Shown in pieces: positions 35,694 through 44,184 of a DNA stretch of 64,000 nt. How positions within the stretch are numbered: position 1 is the first letter of the stretch; each line of letters starts with the position of its first letter. The DNA is from Methanococcoides burtonii DSM 6242. GTDB taxonomy: Archaea > Halobacteriota > Methanosarcinia > Methanosarcinales > Methanosarcinaceae. The notes beneath the pieces were generated by a model. That model saw only the letters and a program-made list of their open reading frames with translations. It was not told the DNA's origin and made no database searches. Made by a program: the position numbers and the translations under genes. The stretch is from positions 2,015,579 through 2,079,578 of the forward strand of contig NC_007955.1 in assembly GCF_000013725.1 (NCBI RefSeq), read 5' to 3'.

Positions 35694-36632
35694 ATGAAAA
35701 GATTAGCAATAACAATGGTATTGGTCTTTATCCTTGCAATAATGTCATCAGGTTGCATCAATGAGCTTGTGCCCGTGAGTGATAATAGTAATGCAATTTC
35801 AGAAACTTTTGATTATGAACTGGAAGTATTTCCGAGTTCTGTAGATAAAAGTGATGATTTGAATACGACCACTTTTTATCTTACAAGAAATGGAACTACG
35901 AACGTTGTTTATATGGTGTCAGATACCTCTGTGATAGAACTTGTTCCTATGGAGGATGTTTTCAATACTGGTGGGGATGTCCTTTCCAATGTTTTCATCC
36001 TTGCGGACAGTTCCTCTAATATTTCTGCTTCAGCCGAGACCTTTGAGATGTTTGCATCTTCCTCTTCAAAAGACTTCCCTGTTTTCAACTATACGCTTGA
36101 AGATAAGGTAATTCGTGGGCAGAAACATTTCTTCATGAGGTTCAATGAGAGTATCACCGGTATAGTTGCTTTTACTCTCAATCCTCCAAAAGGTCAGGAT
36201 TTCATGTATGTTCCTACGCATGACTCTACAGTAAGGTTCGTGTTACCTATGGGGTATACGACTGGAAATCCTTTCGTTGGAAAGGTAATTCCTGATACGG
36301 ATGATAGGTATATTGATGAAAAAGGTCGCGAAGTTCTGGTTTGGTATGATCTTCATGCAAAGACCGGTACTTTTACTAATATGGCAAGAGAATATCTTAA
36401 GATCAATATATCTGAAGAAGATCTCCCTTATCGGACAGTGATGATCAAGTTCTATTCGGAATCTGCACCAAGGTTGCTTTTGATAGGTACGAGCATTCTA
36501 TTTGGTGGTGTATTGATAGTGCTTGGAAATTATCTCTCTGCAAGAAGGAAACTTCGTAAAACAAGGGAATCTATTGAAGGTGCTTTCACTGAGAAGAATG
36601 CCAGAACCGGGAAGGGCGGAAATAAAAATTAA
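35694..36632 (+). CDS. predicted lipoprotein with C-terminal membrane anchor (DUF5803-like)
   Basis: 312 residues from ATG 35694 (an in-frame ATG lies three codons upstream). A signal peptide ending in the lipobox MSSGC (Cys about residue 21) is followed by an extracytoplasmic beta-rich domain of about 240 residues and a single membrane helix near residues 260-282, then a basic cytoplasmic tail. This layout matches the archaeal family I know as DUF5803; no function is known. Converges with the metallo-hydrolase gene, three bases apart. Confidence 0.7.
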   Translation: MKRLAITMVLVFILAIMSSGCINELVPVSDNSNAISETFDYELEVFPSSVDKSDDLNTTTFYLTRNGTTNVVYMVSDTSVIELVPMEDVFNTGGDVLSNVFILADSSSNISASAETFEMFASSSSKDFPVFNYTLEDKVIRGQKHFFMRFNESITGIVAFTLNPPKGQDFMYVPTHDSTVRFVLPMGYTTGNPFVGKVIPDTDDRYIDEKGREVLVWYDLHAKTGTFTNMAREYLKINISEEDLPYRTVMIKFYSESAPRLLLIGTSILFGGVLIVLGNYLSARRKLRKTRESIEGAFTEKNARTGKGGNKN

Positions 36633-36635
36633 CGC

Positions 36636-37382
36636 TTAAGGGATAAGTTCCATTCCGTCATATCCCAGTGGATATGTTTTAACGGCTTCATCATGGGGTT
36701 TGAAGTAATGACTTATATGGGTCATTACAACCCTTTTTGCATTGATCTTTTCAGCAATTTCCATTGCTTCCTTTGCATCCATGTGTTTCTTTACATGAAA
36801 TCCTACGTCATGTGGGATAATGGCGTCCACTATGAAAATATCAGGGCTCTGTATGATCTCAATACTTTTTTCAGGGATGTTCTCATCAGTATCCCCGCTG
36901 ATGACCACTTTCTTGTCACCTTCGCATATCATTACGCCCACCGCTTTCTTTGCGGGGGGGTGGTTCACCTCGAAAAGTGTGAACTCCAGTCCTATAAGTT
37001 CAAAGGACGTATTCAGCGGTATGTCATGCCTTTTTGGTCTGAGAAATGAGACATAATCAAGAATATAGTCCAGCGTTTCTGTTACTCCATATACATCCAC
37101 ATTGTACTGGACACGATGGAATTCTCCAAATCCGGTATAATGGTCATAGTGACCATGTGTCCATATGACTCCATCGATGTGTTTGAGACCTTTTCGCAAC
37201 ATCTGCTCCCGCATGTCCGGGCTGGTGTCTATTAGCACTTTACCTTCATCTGATTCAATAAGTATGGAAAACCTCAGTCGGTTGCTTTTAGTTCCTTTTG
37301 TTGCATCGATACATGTGGGACAATCACAACCGATTATTGGTGTTCCGGGAGCATCTCCTGTGCCCAGAAGTGTTATCTTCAT
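36636..37382 (-). CDS. metallo-beta-lactamase-fold hydrolase (PhnP/RNase Z-like)
   Basis: 248 residues. Opening MKITLLGTGDAPGTPIIGCDCPTC and the metal-binding THGHYDHYTG are diagnostic; SGDTDENIP and MTHISH supply further ligands. The paired cysteines near residue 20 resemble PhnP-type phosphodiesterases. It likely hydrolyses a cyclic phosphate or similar small substrate. Six bases separate it from the upstream AAA ATPase gene, so the two form an operon. Confidence 0.85.
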   Translation of the reverse strand: MKITLLGTGDAPGTPIIGCDCPTCIDATKGTKSNRLRFSILIESDEGKVLIDTSPDMREQMLRKGLKHIDGVIWTHGHYDHYTGFGEFHRVQYNVDVYGVTETLDYILDYVSFLRPKRHDIPLNTSFELIGLEFTLFEVNHPPAKKAVGVMICEGDKKVVISGDTDENIPEKSIEIIQSPDIFIVDAIIPHDVGFHVKKHMDAKEAMEIAEKINAKRVVMTHISHYFKPHDEAVKTYPLGYDGMELIP

Positions 37383-37388
37383 AAAGTA

Positions 37389-38681
37389 TCAGAAGCCTCC
37401 CTCATTTATCACATATTCATCGGATTTGATGTTGGCACGTTTATTGAACTTGAGGACGGCATGGAACAGATCATCCTGTGTGATTATCATCCTCTCTTCC
37501 ACAAGGGCATTGAGCACACTTTCCCGAATGACCATTCTCAGGTCTGAACCAGAGTATCCTTCAGTGAGTGGCGCTATCTCAGCATTGTCGAAGTCCCCTT
37601 CTATTTCCTTGGTCACGATATCCAGGATTGCTTTTCTCATCTTTTCGTTTGGTAAAGGGAAGTCCATTATCTCATCGAATCGTCTCCATGCAGCAGAATC
37701 CAGCATTCTGGGGTGGTTGGTCGCTGCCATCAGAAGGACTCCATCATTGGTCAGGCTGATGCTATCTATTGCTTTGAGAAGTGTGTTAACAGCTCTTTTC
37801 AATGCAGCATGTTCATCGGATGCCCTTGTCTTTGCAACGAAATCGAATTCATCGATGAAAAGTATACATGGGCTCAATCGCTTCGCAAGTGTAAACACTC
37901 TATCGATGTTCTTTGCGGTCTCGCCAAGGTATTGATCGGTTATCATGGACAACCTTACTTCAACAAAAGGTATTGAAAGGCGTTCGGACATTGCTTTCGC
38001 TACGGATGTCTTTCCAGTGCCGGGTGGTCCTACCATCAGGATCTTCCCTATATCATACAAACCTATCTTCTTGAGATGCTCGCGGTACTGTATGGCCTTG
38101 ACTATCTTTTCGATCTCTTCCTTCTGATCTTCTGTAAGGACCATATATCTCATCGGTTGGGCAATATCCTCCGGTGCGATTATTTGCACCAGCTTAAGCA
38201 TATCTTCGCCGCCTTCTTCCTCAGATATCTCGCTTATAAGGGATTCTATCCATTCCCTGTCAACTTCCTTTGGACCGGTTGAAGCTAGTGCCTTTTTATA
38301 ATTGGCAGTCTCATAGCTCTTTTTCTCTTCGTAGTAATATGCCAGTACCGGGTTCGCATCTATTCTTTCACCTGCTGACTCCTGTTTATGAAACCAGTCT
38401 GCTCCCACATCAAAGGAAGTGAACTTTATTTTTGATGTGAGCTCATCGATGTCGATAAAAGGCAATGACAGCACCTGTCCTTTAAGCTCTTTGATGGCAA
38501 AAAGCCCCTCAATGCCCTTGCGGGTTACCGTGATAGGCTTTGGCACTCCTTTGTGCGTGCGGCTCCAGTAGTTCTTCCTTATGTTCTTTGGAAGATCATT
38601 CACATCCATTTCCGGATATTTGTTGTAGATCTCTGCTGTAAGTAGCAGTTCTATAATGTCAAGTGTAGTCGTATCGGACAT
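37389..38681 (-). CDS. AAA+ ATPase (proteasome/Cdc48-like) with N-terminal extension
   Basis: 430 residues. The AAA core spans about 180-420: Walker A GPPGTGKTS, Walker B LFIDEFDF, sensor-1 AATN and arginine finger region AAWRRFD. The N-terminal 180 residues have no recognised domain and should define the substrate. It is not a proteasome activator, as it lacks the coiled coil and HbYX end (it ends INEGGF). Operon with the metallo-hydrolase; such pairs are found in other Methanosarcinales. Confidence 0.88.
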   Translation of the reverse strand: MSDTTTLDIIELLLTAEIYNKYPEMDVNDLPKNIRKNYWSRTHKGVPKPITVTRKGIEGLFAIKELKGQVLSLPFIDIDELTSKIKFTSFDVGADWFHKQESAGERIDANPVLAYYYEEKKSYETANYKKALASTGPKEVDREWIESLISEISEEEGGEDMLKLVQIIAPEDIAQPMRYMVLTEDQKEEIEKIVKAIQYREHLKKIGLYDIGKILMVGPPGTGKTSVAKAMSERLSIPFVEVRLSMITDQYLGETAKNIDRVFTLAKRLSPCILFIDEFDFVAKTRASDEHAALKRAVNTLLKAIDSISLTNDGVLLMAATNHPRMLDSAAWRRFDEIMDFPLPNEKMRKAILDIVTKEIEGDFDNAEIAPLTEGYSGSDLRMVIRESVLNALVEERMIITQDDLFHAVLKFNKRANIKSDEYVINEGGF

Positions 38682-38811
38682 ATTCTAACCTTGTAATTGT
38701 GAAAGGACTTTTGTATTCGCCCTGAGGGCAGTCCATTGAACTATAAGATTATGTGGTTCTTTTAGATATATCTTATGTGTTCTGAATGAAAATATGGTAA
38801 AATTCAATGGA

Positions 38812-39372
38812 TCATTGAACTATTCTAATATAACCTTTTTTTGGGAAATATATCTGTGCTGAACTTTTCATTTTCTCAAGTATATCTTTGAATTTTGCTT
38901 CATCAACGTCCATTTCTAAAGCAATGGAGGATAGCTCGGATACTTTCATTCCTTCCGGTCTGTTTTCAAGGATGGACCTCATGTCCTTTTCCGCATTATT
39001 CTTTTTTCTGCGAACATTCTCTATTGGAGTCTTGATCTCGGACGGGTCGTTCGGTTTGAATGCTTTATCTATTGTTTTGGATATTGATGCATCATCTCTG
39101 GGTGTCGATAATGAACTAAGTTCCTCTCCAAATGTGGGACATTTGAGGTTACTCATCGTTGTGCTTTGCTTTTCCCCGAGAAGTTGTGCTTGTACCTTTG
39201 TGCGCACAGCTCTTGCTTCTTCAATGTCTTCGCCCGTATGGAACACCCGTAGTTTCCTTATATGTAGGTTAGTTCCGCAAAGTTGACATTTTGTGGTCTT
39301 TGCATCTTTATCCTCTATGAGTTGTGCAGATTTGCGACATTTAGGGCAGGCTATCACCGAATAAACTGGCAT
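38812..39372 (-). CDS. zinc-ribbon protein with winged-helix-like C-terminus (DUF5817-like)
   Basis: 186 residues from ATG 39372. A zinc ribbon (CPKCRKSAQLIEDKDAKTTK then CQLCG) opens the protein, a helical segment and polar linker follow, and the last 65 residues (ENRPEGMKVSELSSIALEMD to GYIRIVQ) look like a winged helix. It resembles archaeal proteins of unknown function, likely nucleic-acid binding. The frame continues upstream to 39678, but that part is antisense to rimI and unlike the family. It diverges from rimI over a shared TATA box. Confidence 0.8.
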   Translation of the reverse strand: MPVYSVIACPKCRKSAQLIEDKDAKTTKCQLCGTNLHIRKLRVFHTGEDIEEARAVRTKVQAQLLGEKQSTTMSNLKCPTFGEELSSLSTPRDDASISKTIDKAFKPNDPSEIKTPIENVRRKKNNAEKDMRSILENRPEGMKVSELSSIALEMDVDEAKFKDILEKMKSSAQIYFPKKGYIRIVQ

Positions 39373-39427
39373 CACTGACTGGTTGTCCTGTCTTCTATAA
39401 GTATGGAACCCTTTAGGATATTTCCAG

Positions 39428-39438
39428 ATATTTATAAT
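39428..39438. promoter_or_regulatory. shared TATA box of two divergent genes
   Basis: ATATTTATAAT reads as a TATA box on both strands. On the plus strand it predicts initiation at about 39460, just at the rimI ATG (39463, leaderless). On the minus strand it predicts initiation near 39406, about 35 nt before the zinc-ribbon ATG at 39372. Confidence 0.55.
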
Positions 39439-39462
39439 CCATGACGCCCATTCTGGTATTAT

Positions 39463-39882
39463 ATGATAAGAACCGCCACAAGGTCGGATCTGCCGGCAGT
39501 CGTAGATCTCGAGAACCTTTCCTTTGCTGAGCCCTGGGACCTGCGCACATTCAGGTCTTATGTTCATCATCCCGGTTTTATTGTGTTCGATGAAGATGGT
39601 TCGATCTGTGGGTATGTGATCCTTGTCGTGATCGCTGATGATGCTCATCTGGCAAGTATCGCGATACATCCAAAGCACAGGCGGAGAAATATAGGTTCTT
39701 GTCTTTTAGACAGCTGCATGTTGCTTGCAAAGACTAATTCTTTTCCTCTTGTACGGCTGGAAGTGAGGGAGAAGAACAAAACTGCACAGGACTTCTATCT
39801 TGCCAATGGGTTCGAAGCTGTGGCAATCATTCCTGACTATTATCCTGACGATAATGCAATTGTTATGGAAAGGAGAACTTGA
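39463..39882 (+). CDS. rimI: ribosomal-protein-alanine N-acetyltransferase (GNAT)
   Basis: 139 residues. GNAT fold with the acetyl-CoA loop HPKHRRRNIGSCLLDS, the LEVREKN strand and FYLANGFEAVAIIPDYYPDD typical of RimI/Naa10-like enzymes. In archaea this protein acetylates N-termini broadly. The start has no ribosome-binding site, in line with a leaderless mRNA. The stop is adjacent to the stop of the convergent cis-prenyltransferase homologue. Confidence 0.92.
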   Translation: MIRTATRSDLPAVVDLENLSFAEPWDLRTFRSYVHHPGFIVFDEDGSICGYVILVVIADDAHLASIAIHPKHRRRNIGSCLLDSCMLLAKTNSFPLVRLEVREKNKTAQDFYLANGFEAVAIIPDYYPDDNAIVMERRT

Positions 39883-40542
39883 TCATTTTCCAAAGCGACG
39901 CTGTCTTTTTTGGTAATCCCTTATGATCCTAAGTATGTCCATTCTTCTCAGACCGTGCCAGTTGACATCGGTAAAATAGAGTTCAGAATAAGCGGATTGC
40001 CATAGAAGGAAATTCGAAAGGTGCTTTCCACCTGCACGAATTATTATCTCGGGCTCTTCACGTACTGTCAAATGGGATTCTATGGTATTTTCATCGATGT
40101 CCGAAGGAGTCAATCTTCCATCTTTCACATCATGAAGAATGGAAGTGATCGCCTTTGTTATCTCGTTCTTTCCGCCAAACCCTACTGAGAAATGTACCCG
40201 GTGGGTTTCACCAACTTTATTTTCGATAAGCTCTCCCTTTTCGTTGTATATGTCGAATCCAACATTTTCGGACAAAGGGGCCATTATCTATTTCAATTCG
40301 TCTAAAAGCAGTGATACTATCCTTGTTTTTGCTTCTTCTTTAACGTCGAGGACATCCACGTAAATACTTATTATTTTTATATCAAGGGCAAAACACCATT
40401 TCAGGAATGCACTCAGTTTCTCTTTTCCGCTATCATCAAGCAGATCGGATTCTGAAAGTATCATTGTGATATGTTCTGGTCTTTGCCCCTGTTTCCTGTT
40501 GATTTGGCTCAACAAGTATTGTTCGTAGAGTGCCCTTATCAT
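39883..40542 (-). CDS. cis-prenyltransferase (UppS/NgBR-like) homologue interrupted by an in-frame UAG
   Basis: Two open segments lie in the same frame: 84 codons from ATG 40542 ending in DELK, an amber codon at 40288-40290, one ATA codon, then 133 codons ending at TGA 39883. Read through, the protein has 219 residues with the family layout: THITMILSES-type N-terminus, ISIYVDVLD, then FSVGFGGKNEITKA, IIRAGGKHLSNFLLWQSAYS, ELYFTDVNW and the C-terminal RxG (RRFGK). The N-terminal catalytic MDGN motif is replaced by ILSES, as in the non-catalytic NgBR-type subunit. Methanosarcinales decode UAG as pyrrolysine, so a full-length protein is plausible; a split gene or recent pseudogene is the alternative. 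It should serve glycosyl carrier lipid synthesis. Confidence 0.75.
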
Positions 40543-40582
40543 GTAATGCCATCTTTGTCTTATTATTTAATGGAGCTTGTAC

Positions 40583-41770
40583 TTACTTTGCAGTTGAGAC
40601 TATCTTTACAACATCGCCGTTTTGCAGGTCATGCTTTTCTCCAAGTCTCATCTTTGTCTTCCCATCAACTGCATAGAGGAACCTGTTTCCGATATCGGTG
40701 TGGACGCGGTATGCCAGATCGTGTGGGGTGGAACCTTTCTTCATGAGGAAAGCATCAGGGAGCATTCTGTCGTTCTTGTCTGCCCATTTTCCTTCATCTT
40801 CCACCGGATATACTACTATCAGTTCAAGAAGGTCAAAAACAGCTCTGTTAATGCACTCCTGTATGCCGGCTCCACCGGTTCCTAGGGTGGTGATCATCTC
40901 TTTCAGGCTTTGCAATCCATTTTTCTGTGCTTCGCTGACCTTGTCGGAGATTATCTCGAAACCCATGTCTCCCGGGTTATAACTTATTATATTATTCTTT
41001 GCAGCTGATCTCAATGCAAGTTCTGCTGCAGCACTGGTGGGTACTACCATGATGTCAAGTTCTTCGAGAGCTTTTACGTTCTCTGCAGGTGCGACATCTA
41101 TCTTGTTGGCTGCTATCATCGTAGGTTTTGTGATGGCGCGTATGGTCTCACAAAGCTTTGCCATATCTTCATCTGTCCACTGGGTGCATTCTTCAGGCAT
41201 TTTGCAAGCAAGCAGGGCCTGACGTGCTTGGGATTCATTGACACCTGCACCCAGGAGCTGGTCTGAAACGGCCTGTTCCATCTTCATGCCTTCGGCCCTT
41301 ATCTTTCGTGAAAGCTTGTCCCAGTTCTTTTTTAGGATACCTGTCATCCACATTGCTATCTCGCGGTTCAGGAAGTTAACATCTTCCAGTGGATCGTGTT
41401 CTCCTATGTCCACAGGGTTTCCTTCGATATCTGTGCCACCGGATGCGTCTATTACGTGTATTATGGCCTGTGCCTGTCTAAGCTCGTCAAGGAACGTATT
41501 ACCAAGGCCGCGTCCCATGTGTGCATCGGGTACAAGTCCTGCGACGTCTATGATCTCAATAGGTACATACCTTATACCGTCCTGACAGTTACCACAGCGT
41601 TTATCCCGTTCTGTGCATGGGCAGACTGCCCTTACATAAGTTACTCCTTTGTTCGCATTGATCGTGGTGAACGGATAATTCGCTATCTCGACATCTGCAA
41701 GGGTAGCAGCTTTGAAAAAAGTTGATTTACCTGCATTTGGTTTTCCTGCAAGGCCTATGGTCATTGACAT
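40583..41770 (-). CDS. YchF/Obg-type GTP-binding protein with TGS domain
   Basis: 395 residues. G1 GKPNAGKST, G3 DVAGLVPDAHMGRG, G4 NKID. After Walker A it has PFTTINANKGVTYVR. An archaeal insertion with CPCTERDKRCGNCQDG supplies four cysteines, probably binding zinc. The C-terminal TGS domain (RVHTDIGNRFLYAVDG...GDVVKIV) is complete. Members associate with ribosomes. Located 40 bp upstream of the cis-prenyltransferase homologue on the same strand. Confidence 0.93.
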   Translation of the reverse strand: MSMTIGLAGKPNAGKSTFFKAATLADVEIANYPFTTINANKGVTYVRAVCPCTERDKRCGNCQDGIRYVPIEIIDVAGLVPDAHMGRGLGNTFLDELRQAQAIIHVIDASGGTDIEGNPVDIGEHDPLEDVNFLNREIAMWMTGILKKNWDKLSRKIRAEGMKMEQAVSDQLLGAGVNESQARQALLACKMPEECTQWTDEDMAKLCETIRAITKPTMIAANKIDVAPAENVKALEELDIMVVPTSAAAELALRSAAKNNIISYNPGDMGFEIISDKVSEAQKNGLQSLKEMITTLGTGGAGIQECINRAVFDLLELIVVYPVEDEGKWADKNDRMLPDAFLMKKGSTPHDLAYRVHTDIGNRFLYAVDGKTKMRLGEKHDLQNGDVVKIVSTAK

Positions 41771-41897
41771 GCTTTACCAATCATCCTTGAAGCATTTAAC
41801 TTTTGTTCATGGGAATACGGCAATGTAAATGTTTTATGAAGTTGTTTTTATGAGCAATGTTTATATTACAGGAAGTTATTAGAATGTCTGTCTAACT

Positions 41898-41969
41898 GTC
41901 CTGGTAGGGTAGAGGATATCCTTGGGGCTTGCGGAGCCTTAGACCCGAGTTCGATTCTCGGTCGGGACG
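41898..41969 (+). tRNA. tRNA-Arg (anticodon GCG)
   Basis: 72 nt fold as a cloverleaf: acceptor GTCCTGG with TCGGGAC plus discriminator G, D arm with GG in the loop, anticodon stem GGGGC/GCCTT around loop TTGCGGA (anticodon GCG, purine 37 is G as usual for Arg tRNAs), T arm CCGAG-TTCGATT-CTCGG. No CCA is encoded and no intron is present. A TATA box GTTTATATTA at 41859-41868 lies at the right distance upstream. It reads CGC and CGU codons. Confidence 0.93.
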
Positions 41970-42403
41970 TACAATATTTAGTTGAAAGTCATGTACTTTC
42001 ACTCTGCTTGGAGTGTCTCAATTGACTTCAAGTGGAGTCTCGTTTTATTTCAATTTACTATTGATGTGGTTTGTAATGTGCAAGTTCATAAACGTGCTGA
42101 TCTTCATGAATGCCAGTTTGCTTATGCAGGATTAGTTTTTGTCATGTTATTATTGATGTCCGGGAAATCACATGTAATGCAGTATTCTGGTCATCGATAT
42201 CACAGTGTAATGTGGTTTTGGTTTACGTCACTTTTTTTTTCAGTTCTTTGCATGCCTTTGCATATTTTTCTACATTCAAATACTGGTTATACTTATATAG
42301 AAGTTCATTCATTTAGAACGAACGGATTGAGCACATAATGTGTAATATCTCAAATATTCAAATAATTGATTTTCTTTATCAATGCTATTAAGGAGGTCTA
42401 AAT
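41970..42403 (+). promoter_or_regulatory. non-coding region and promoter before the thermosome gene
   Basis: About 430 bp without a credible gene. A TATA box CTTATATA at 42292-42299 predicts initiation near 42322 and a leader of about 80 nt. The ribosome-binding site AAGGAGGT lies at 42390-42397. The first 300 bp contain nothing I can assign. Confidence 0.6.
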
Positions 42404-44020
42404 ATCACACCAAATCTGAGAATTCAGGGCAGGGATGCACAAAGTAACAATATCCTTGCAGGAAAGGCAGTTGCAAGTGCAGTCCGCTCAACACTTGGTC
42501 CAAAGGGAATGGACAAGATGCTTGTGGACTCCATGGGTGACATTGTTATCACAAACGATGGTGCTACCATCTTGAAGGAAATGGATATCCAGCACCCTGC
42601 AGCTAAGATGATCGTGGAAGTATCCAAGACACAGGATGCTGAGGTCGGGGACGGAACAACTACTGCAGCAGTTCTTTCAGGAGAATTGCTTTCAAAGGCA
42701 GAAGAACTTATCATGAAGGGAGTCCACTCAACCATCATATCCGAAGGTTACAGACATGCTGCAGAGAAATGCCGTGAGATCCTGGAAACTATCACTATTG
42801 CTATTTCCCCGGACGACGAAGCGGCTCTGATAAAGATCGCTGGAACCGCTATCACTGGAAAGGGCGCTGAGGCATACAAAGAGAAGCTCTCAGCTCTCAC
42901 GGTCAAAGCAGTTCGTTCAATAGTCGAAGAGGAAGAGGATGGCCTTAAGGTCAATGTCCTTGAGAACATCAAGATCGAGAAGCGCGCAGGCGGAAGTATT
43001 GATGACTCTGAGCTTATAGATGGTCTTGTAATTGACAAGGAACGCTCACACCCCAACATGCCTGAGAAGGTAGAGAATGCAAAGATCCTTCTGTTAAGCT
43101 GCCCTGTGGAGTTCAGAAAGACCGAAGTAGATTCTGAAATCAAGATCACATCCCCGGGCCAGATGCAGTTGTTCCTGGACCAGGAAGAGAAGATGATGAG
43201 GGAGATGGCTGAGAAGGTCATCGCAAGCGGTGCAAATGTTGTATTCTGCCAGAAAGGTATCGATGATATGGCACAGTACTACATCGAGAAAGCAGGTATC
43301 TATGCTGTCAGAAGGGTAAAGAAGAGCGATCTTAAGAGACTCAGCAAGGTAACCGGCGCAACAATCATACAGGACCTTGATCAGATCACTACTGAAGATG
43401 TAGGTACAGCAGGTCTGGTAGAGGAAAAAGAAGTGAGGGGCGGCAAGATGACCTATGTTACAGGTTGCCAGAACTCCAAGGCTGTTACAGTACTTCTCCA
43501 CGGCGGTACCGAGCACGTTGTCGATTCACTTGATCATGCATTGAACGATGCTTTGCATGTTGTCGGTGTTGTCATCGAAGATGGCAAGGTTGTTGTTGGT
43601 GGCGGTTCATCTGAGGTCGAACTTTCACTCAGACTCAGTGAGTATGCATCCACACTCAAGGGAAGGGAGCAGCTTGCTGTTAGCAAGTTCGCAGAAGCTC
43701 TTGAAGTGATCCCGGTGGCACTCGCAGAGAATGCAGGTCTTGACCCAATTGACATAATGGTGGAACTACGTTCCCAGCATGAGAAGGGTAACAAGAACGC
43801 AGGTCTTAATGTTTACACCGGCGAGGTAGTCGACATGTGGGAGAACGATGTAATCGAGCCACTACGAATAAAGACCCAGGCTATAAACGCTGCAATGGAA
43901 GCAACTGTCATGATCCTTAGGATCGATGATGTCGTGGCTTCAAAAGGCAGCGCGAACCAAGGTATGGGTCCGGGTGGCCTGCCTGACATGCCTGACCTTG
44001 ATATGGACGCTGCATACTAA
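42404..44020 (+). CDS. ths: thermosome (group II chaperonin) subunit with non-canonical start codon
   Basis: 538 residues when started at ATC 42404, the normal family length. The conserved N-terminus [20 protein letters not shown] and [12 protein letters not shown] is encoded upstream of the first ATG (42509), so that ATG cannot be the true start. In this frame a TAA stop (42389) lies just upstream, and no ATG, GTG or TTG occurs between. AAGGAGGT sits six bases before [13 protein letters not shown] and the C-terminal Gly-Met tail ([20 protein letters not shown]) are present. The complex folds proteins in an ATP-driven double ring. A terminator follows. Confidence 0.95.
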   Translation: MTPNLRIQGRDAQSNNILAGKAVASAVRSTLGPKGMDKMLVDSMGDIVITNDGATILKEMDIQHPAAKMIVEVSKTQDAEVGDGTTTAAVLSGELLSKAEELIMKGVHSTIISEGYRHAAEKCREILETITIAISPDDEAALIKIAGTAITGKGAEAYKEKLSALTVKAVRSIVEEEEDGLKVNVLENIKIEKRAGGSIDDSELIDGLVIDKERSHPNMPEKVENAKILLLSCPVEFRKTEVDSEIKITSPGQMQLFLDQEEKMMREMAEKVIASGANVVFCQKGIDDMAQYYIEKAGIYAVRRVKKSDLKRLSKVTGATIIQDLDQITTEDVGTAGLVEEKEVRGGKMTYVTGCQNSKAVTVLLHGGTEHVVDSLDHALNDALHVVGVVIEDGKVVVGGGSSEVELSLRLSEYASTLKGREQLAVSKFAEALEVIPVALAENAGLDPIDIMVELRSQHEKGNKNAGLNVYTGEVVDMWENDVIEPLRIKTQAINAAMEATVMILRIDDVVASKGSANQGMGPGGLPDMPDLDMDAAY

Positions 44021-44039
44021 GTCTGTTTCAAACCCTTAC

Positions 44040-44072
44040 GTGCCGTCTTTCCGGCACATTTTATCATTTTTC
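44040..44072 (+). terminator. terminator of the thermosome gene
   Basis: GTGCCG and CGGCAC form a 6-bp stem with a 6-base loop (44040-44057), followed by ATTTTATCATTTTTC. It starts 20 bp past the stop codon. Confidence 0.7.
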
Positions 44073-44152
44073 ACTACTTTTCATTGTATCTCTGGCTTTG
44101 CTACTATTGTATCTCATCTGAAAGTTTGTAGTAATCGTAAGGTATTAATCAC

Positions 44153-44184
44153 CTGTTAACCATTATCATGGACATGGTTAACAA
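44153..44184 (+). promoter_or_regulatory. BirA-type biotin operator overlapping the bioY start
   Basis: CTGTTAACC (44153-44161), a 14-bp spacer, and GGTTAACAA (44176-44184) form a near-perfect inverted repeat. This matches the biotin repressor signal known from bacteria and archaea (TTGTTAACC or TTGTAAACC, 14-15 bp, mirrored) except for one base. The bioY ATG (44168) lies inside the spacer; a TATA-like GGTATTAATC at 44141-44150 predicts initiation at about the same point. Confidence 0.75.

Noticed and set aside
39373-39678. Extended N-terminus of the zinc-ribbon gene (102 codons)
   Set aside because: This part is antisense to rimI, lies upstream of the predicted promoter and does not resemble the family.
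42381-42446. 21-codon upstream ORF (ATG 42381) feeding a programmed frameshift into the thermosome frame
   Set aside because: The strong ribosome-binding site lies inside this ORF and no slippery sequence is visible; initiation at ATC is simpler, though it cannot be excluded from sequence alone.
42509-44020. ATG 42509 as thermosome start
   Set aside because: It would remove 35 conserved residues including GRDAQSNN, and no ribosome-binding site precedes it.
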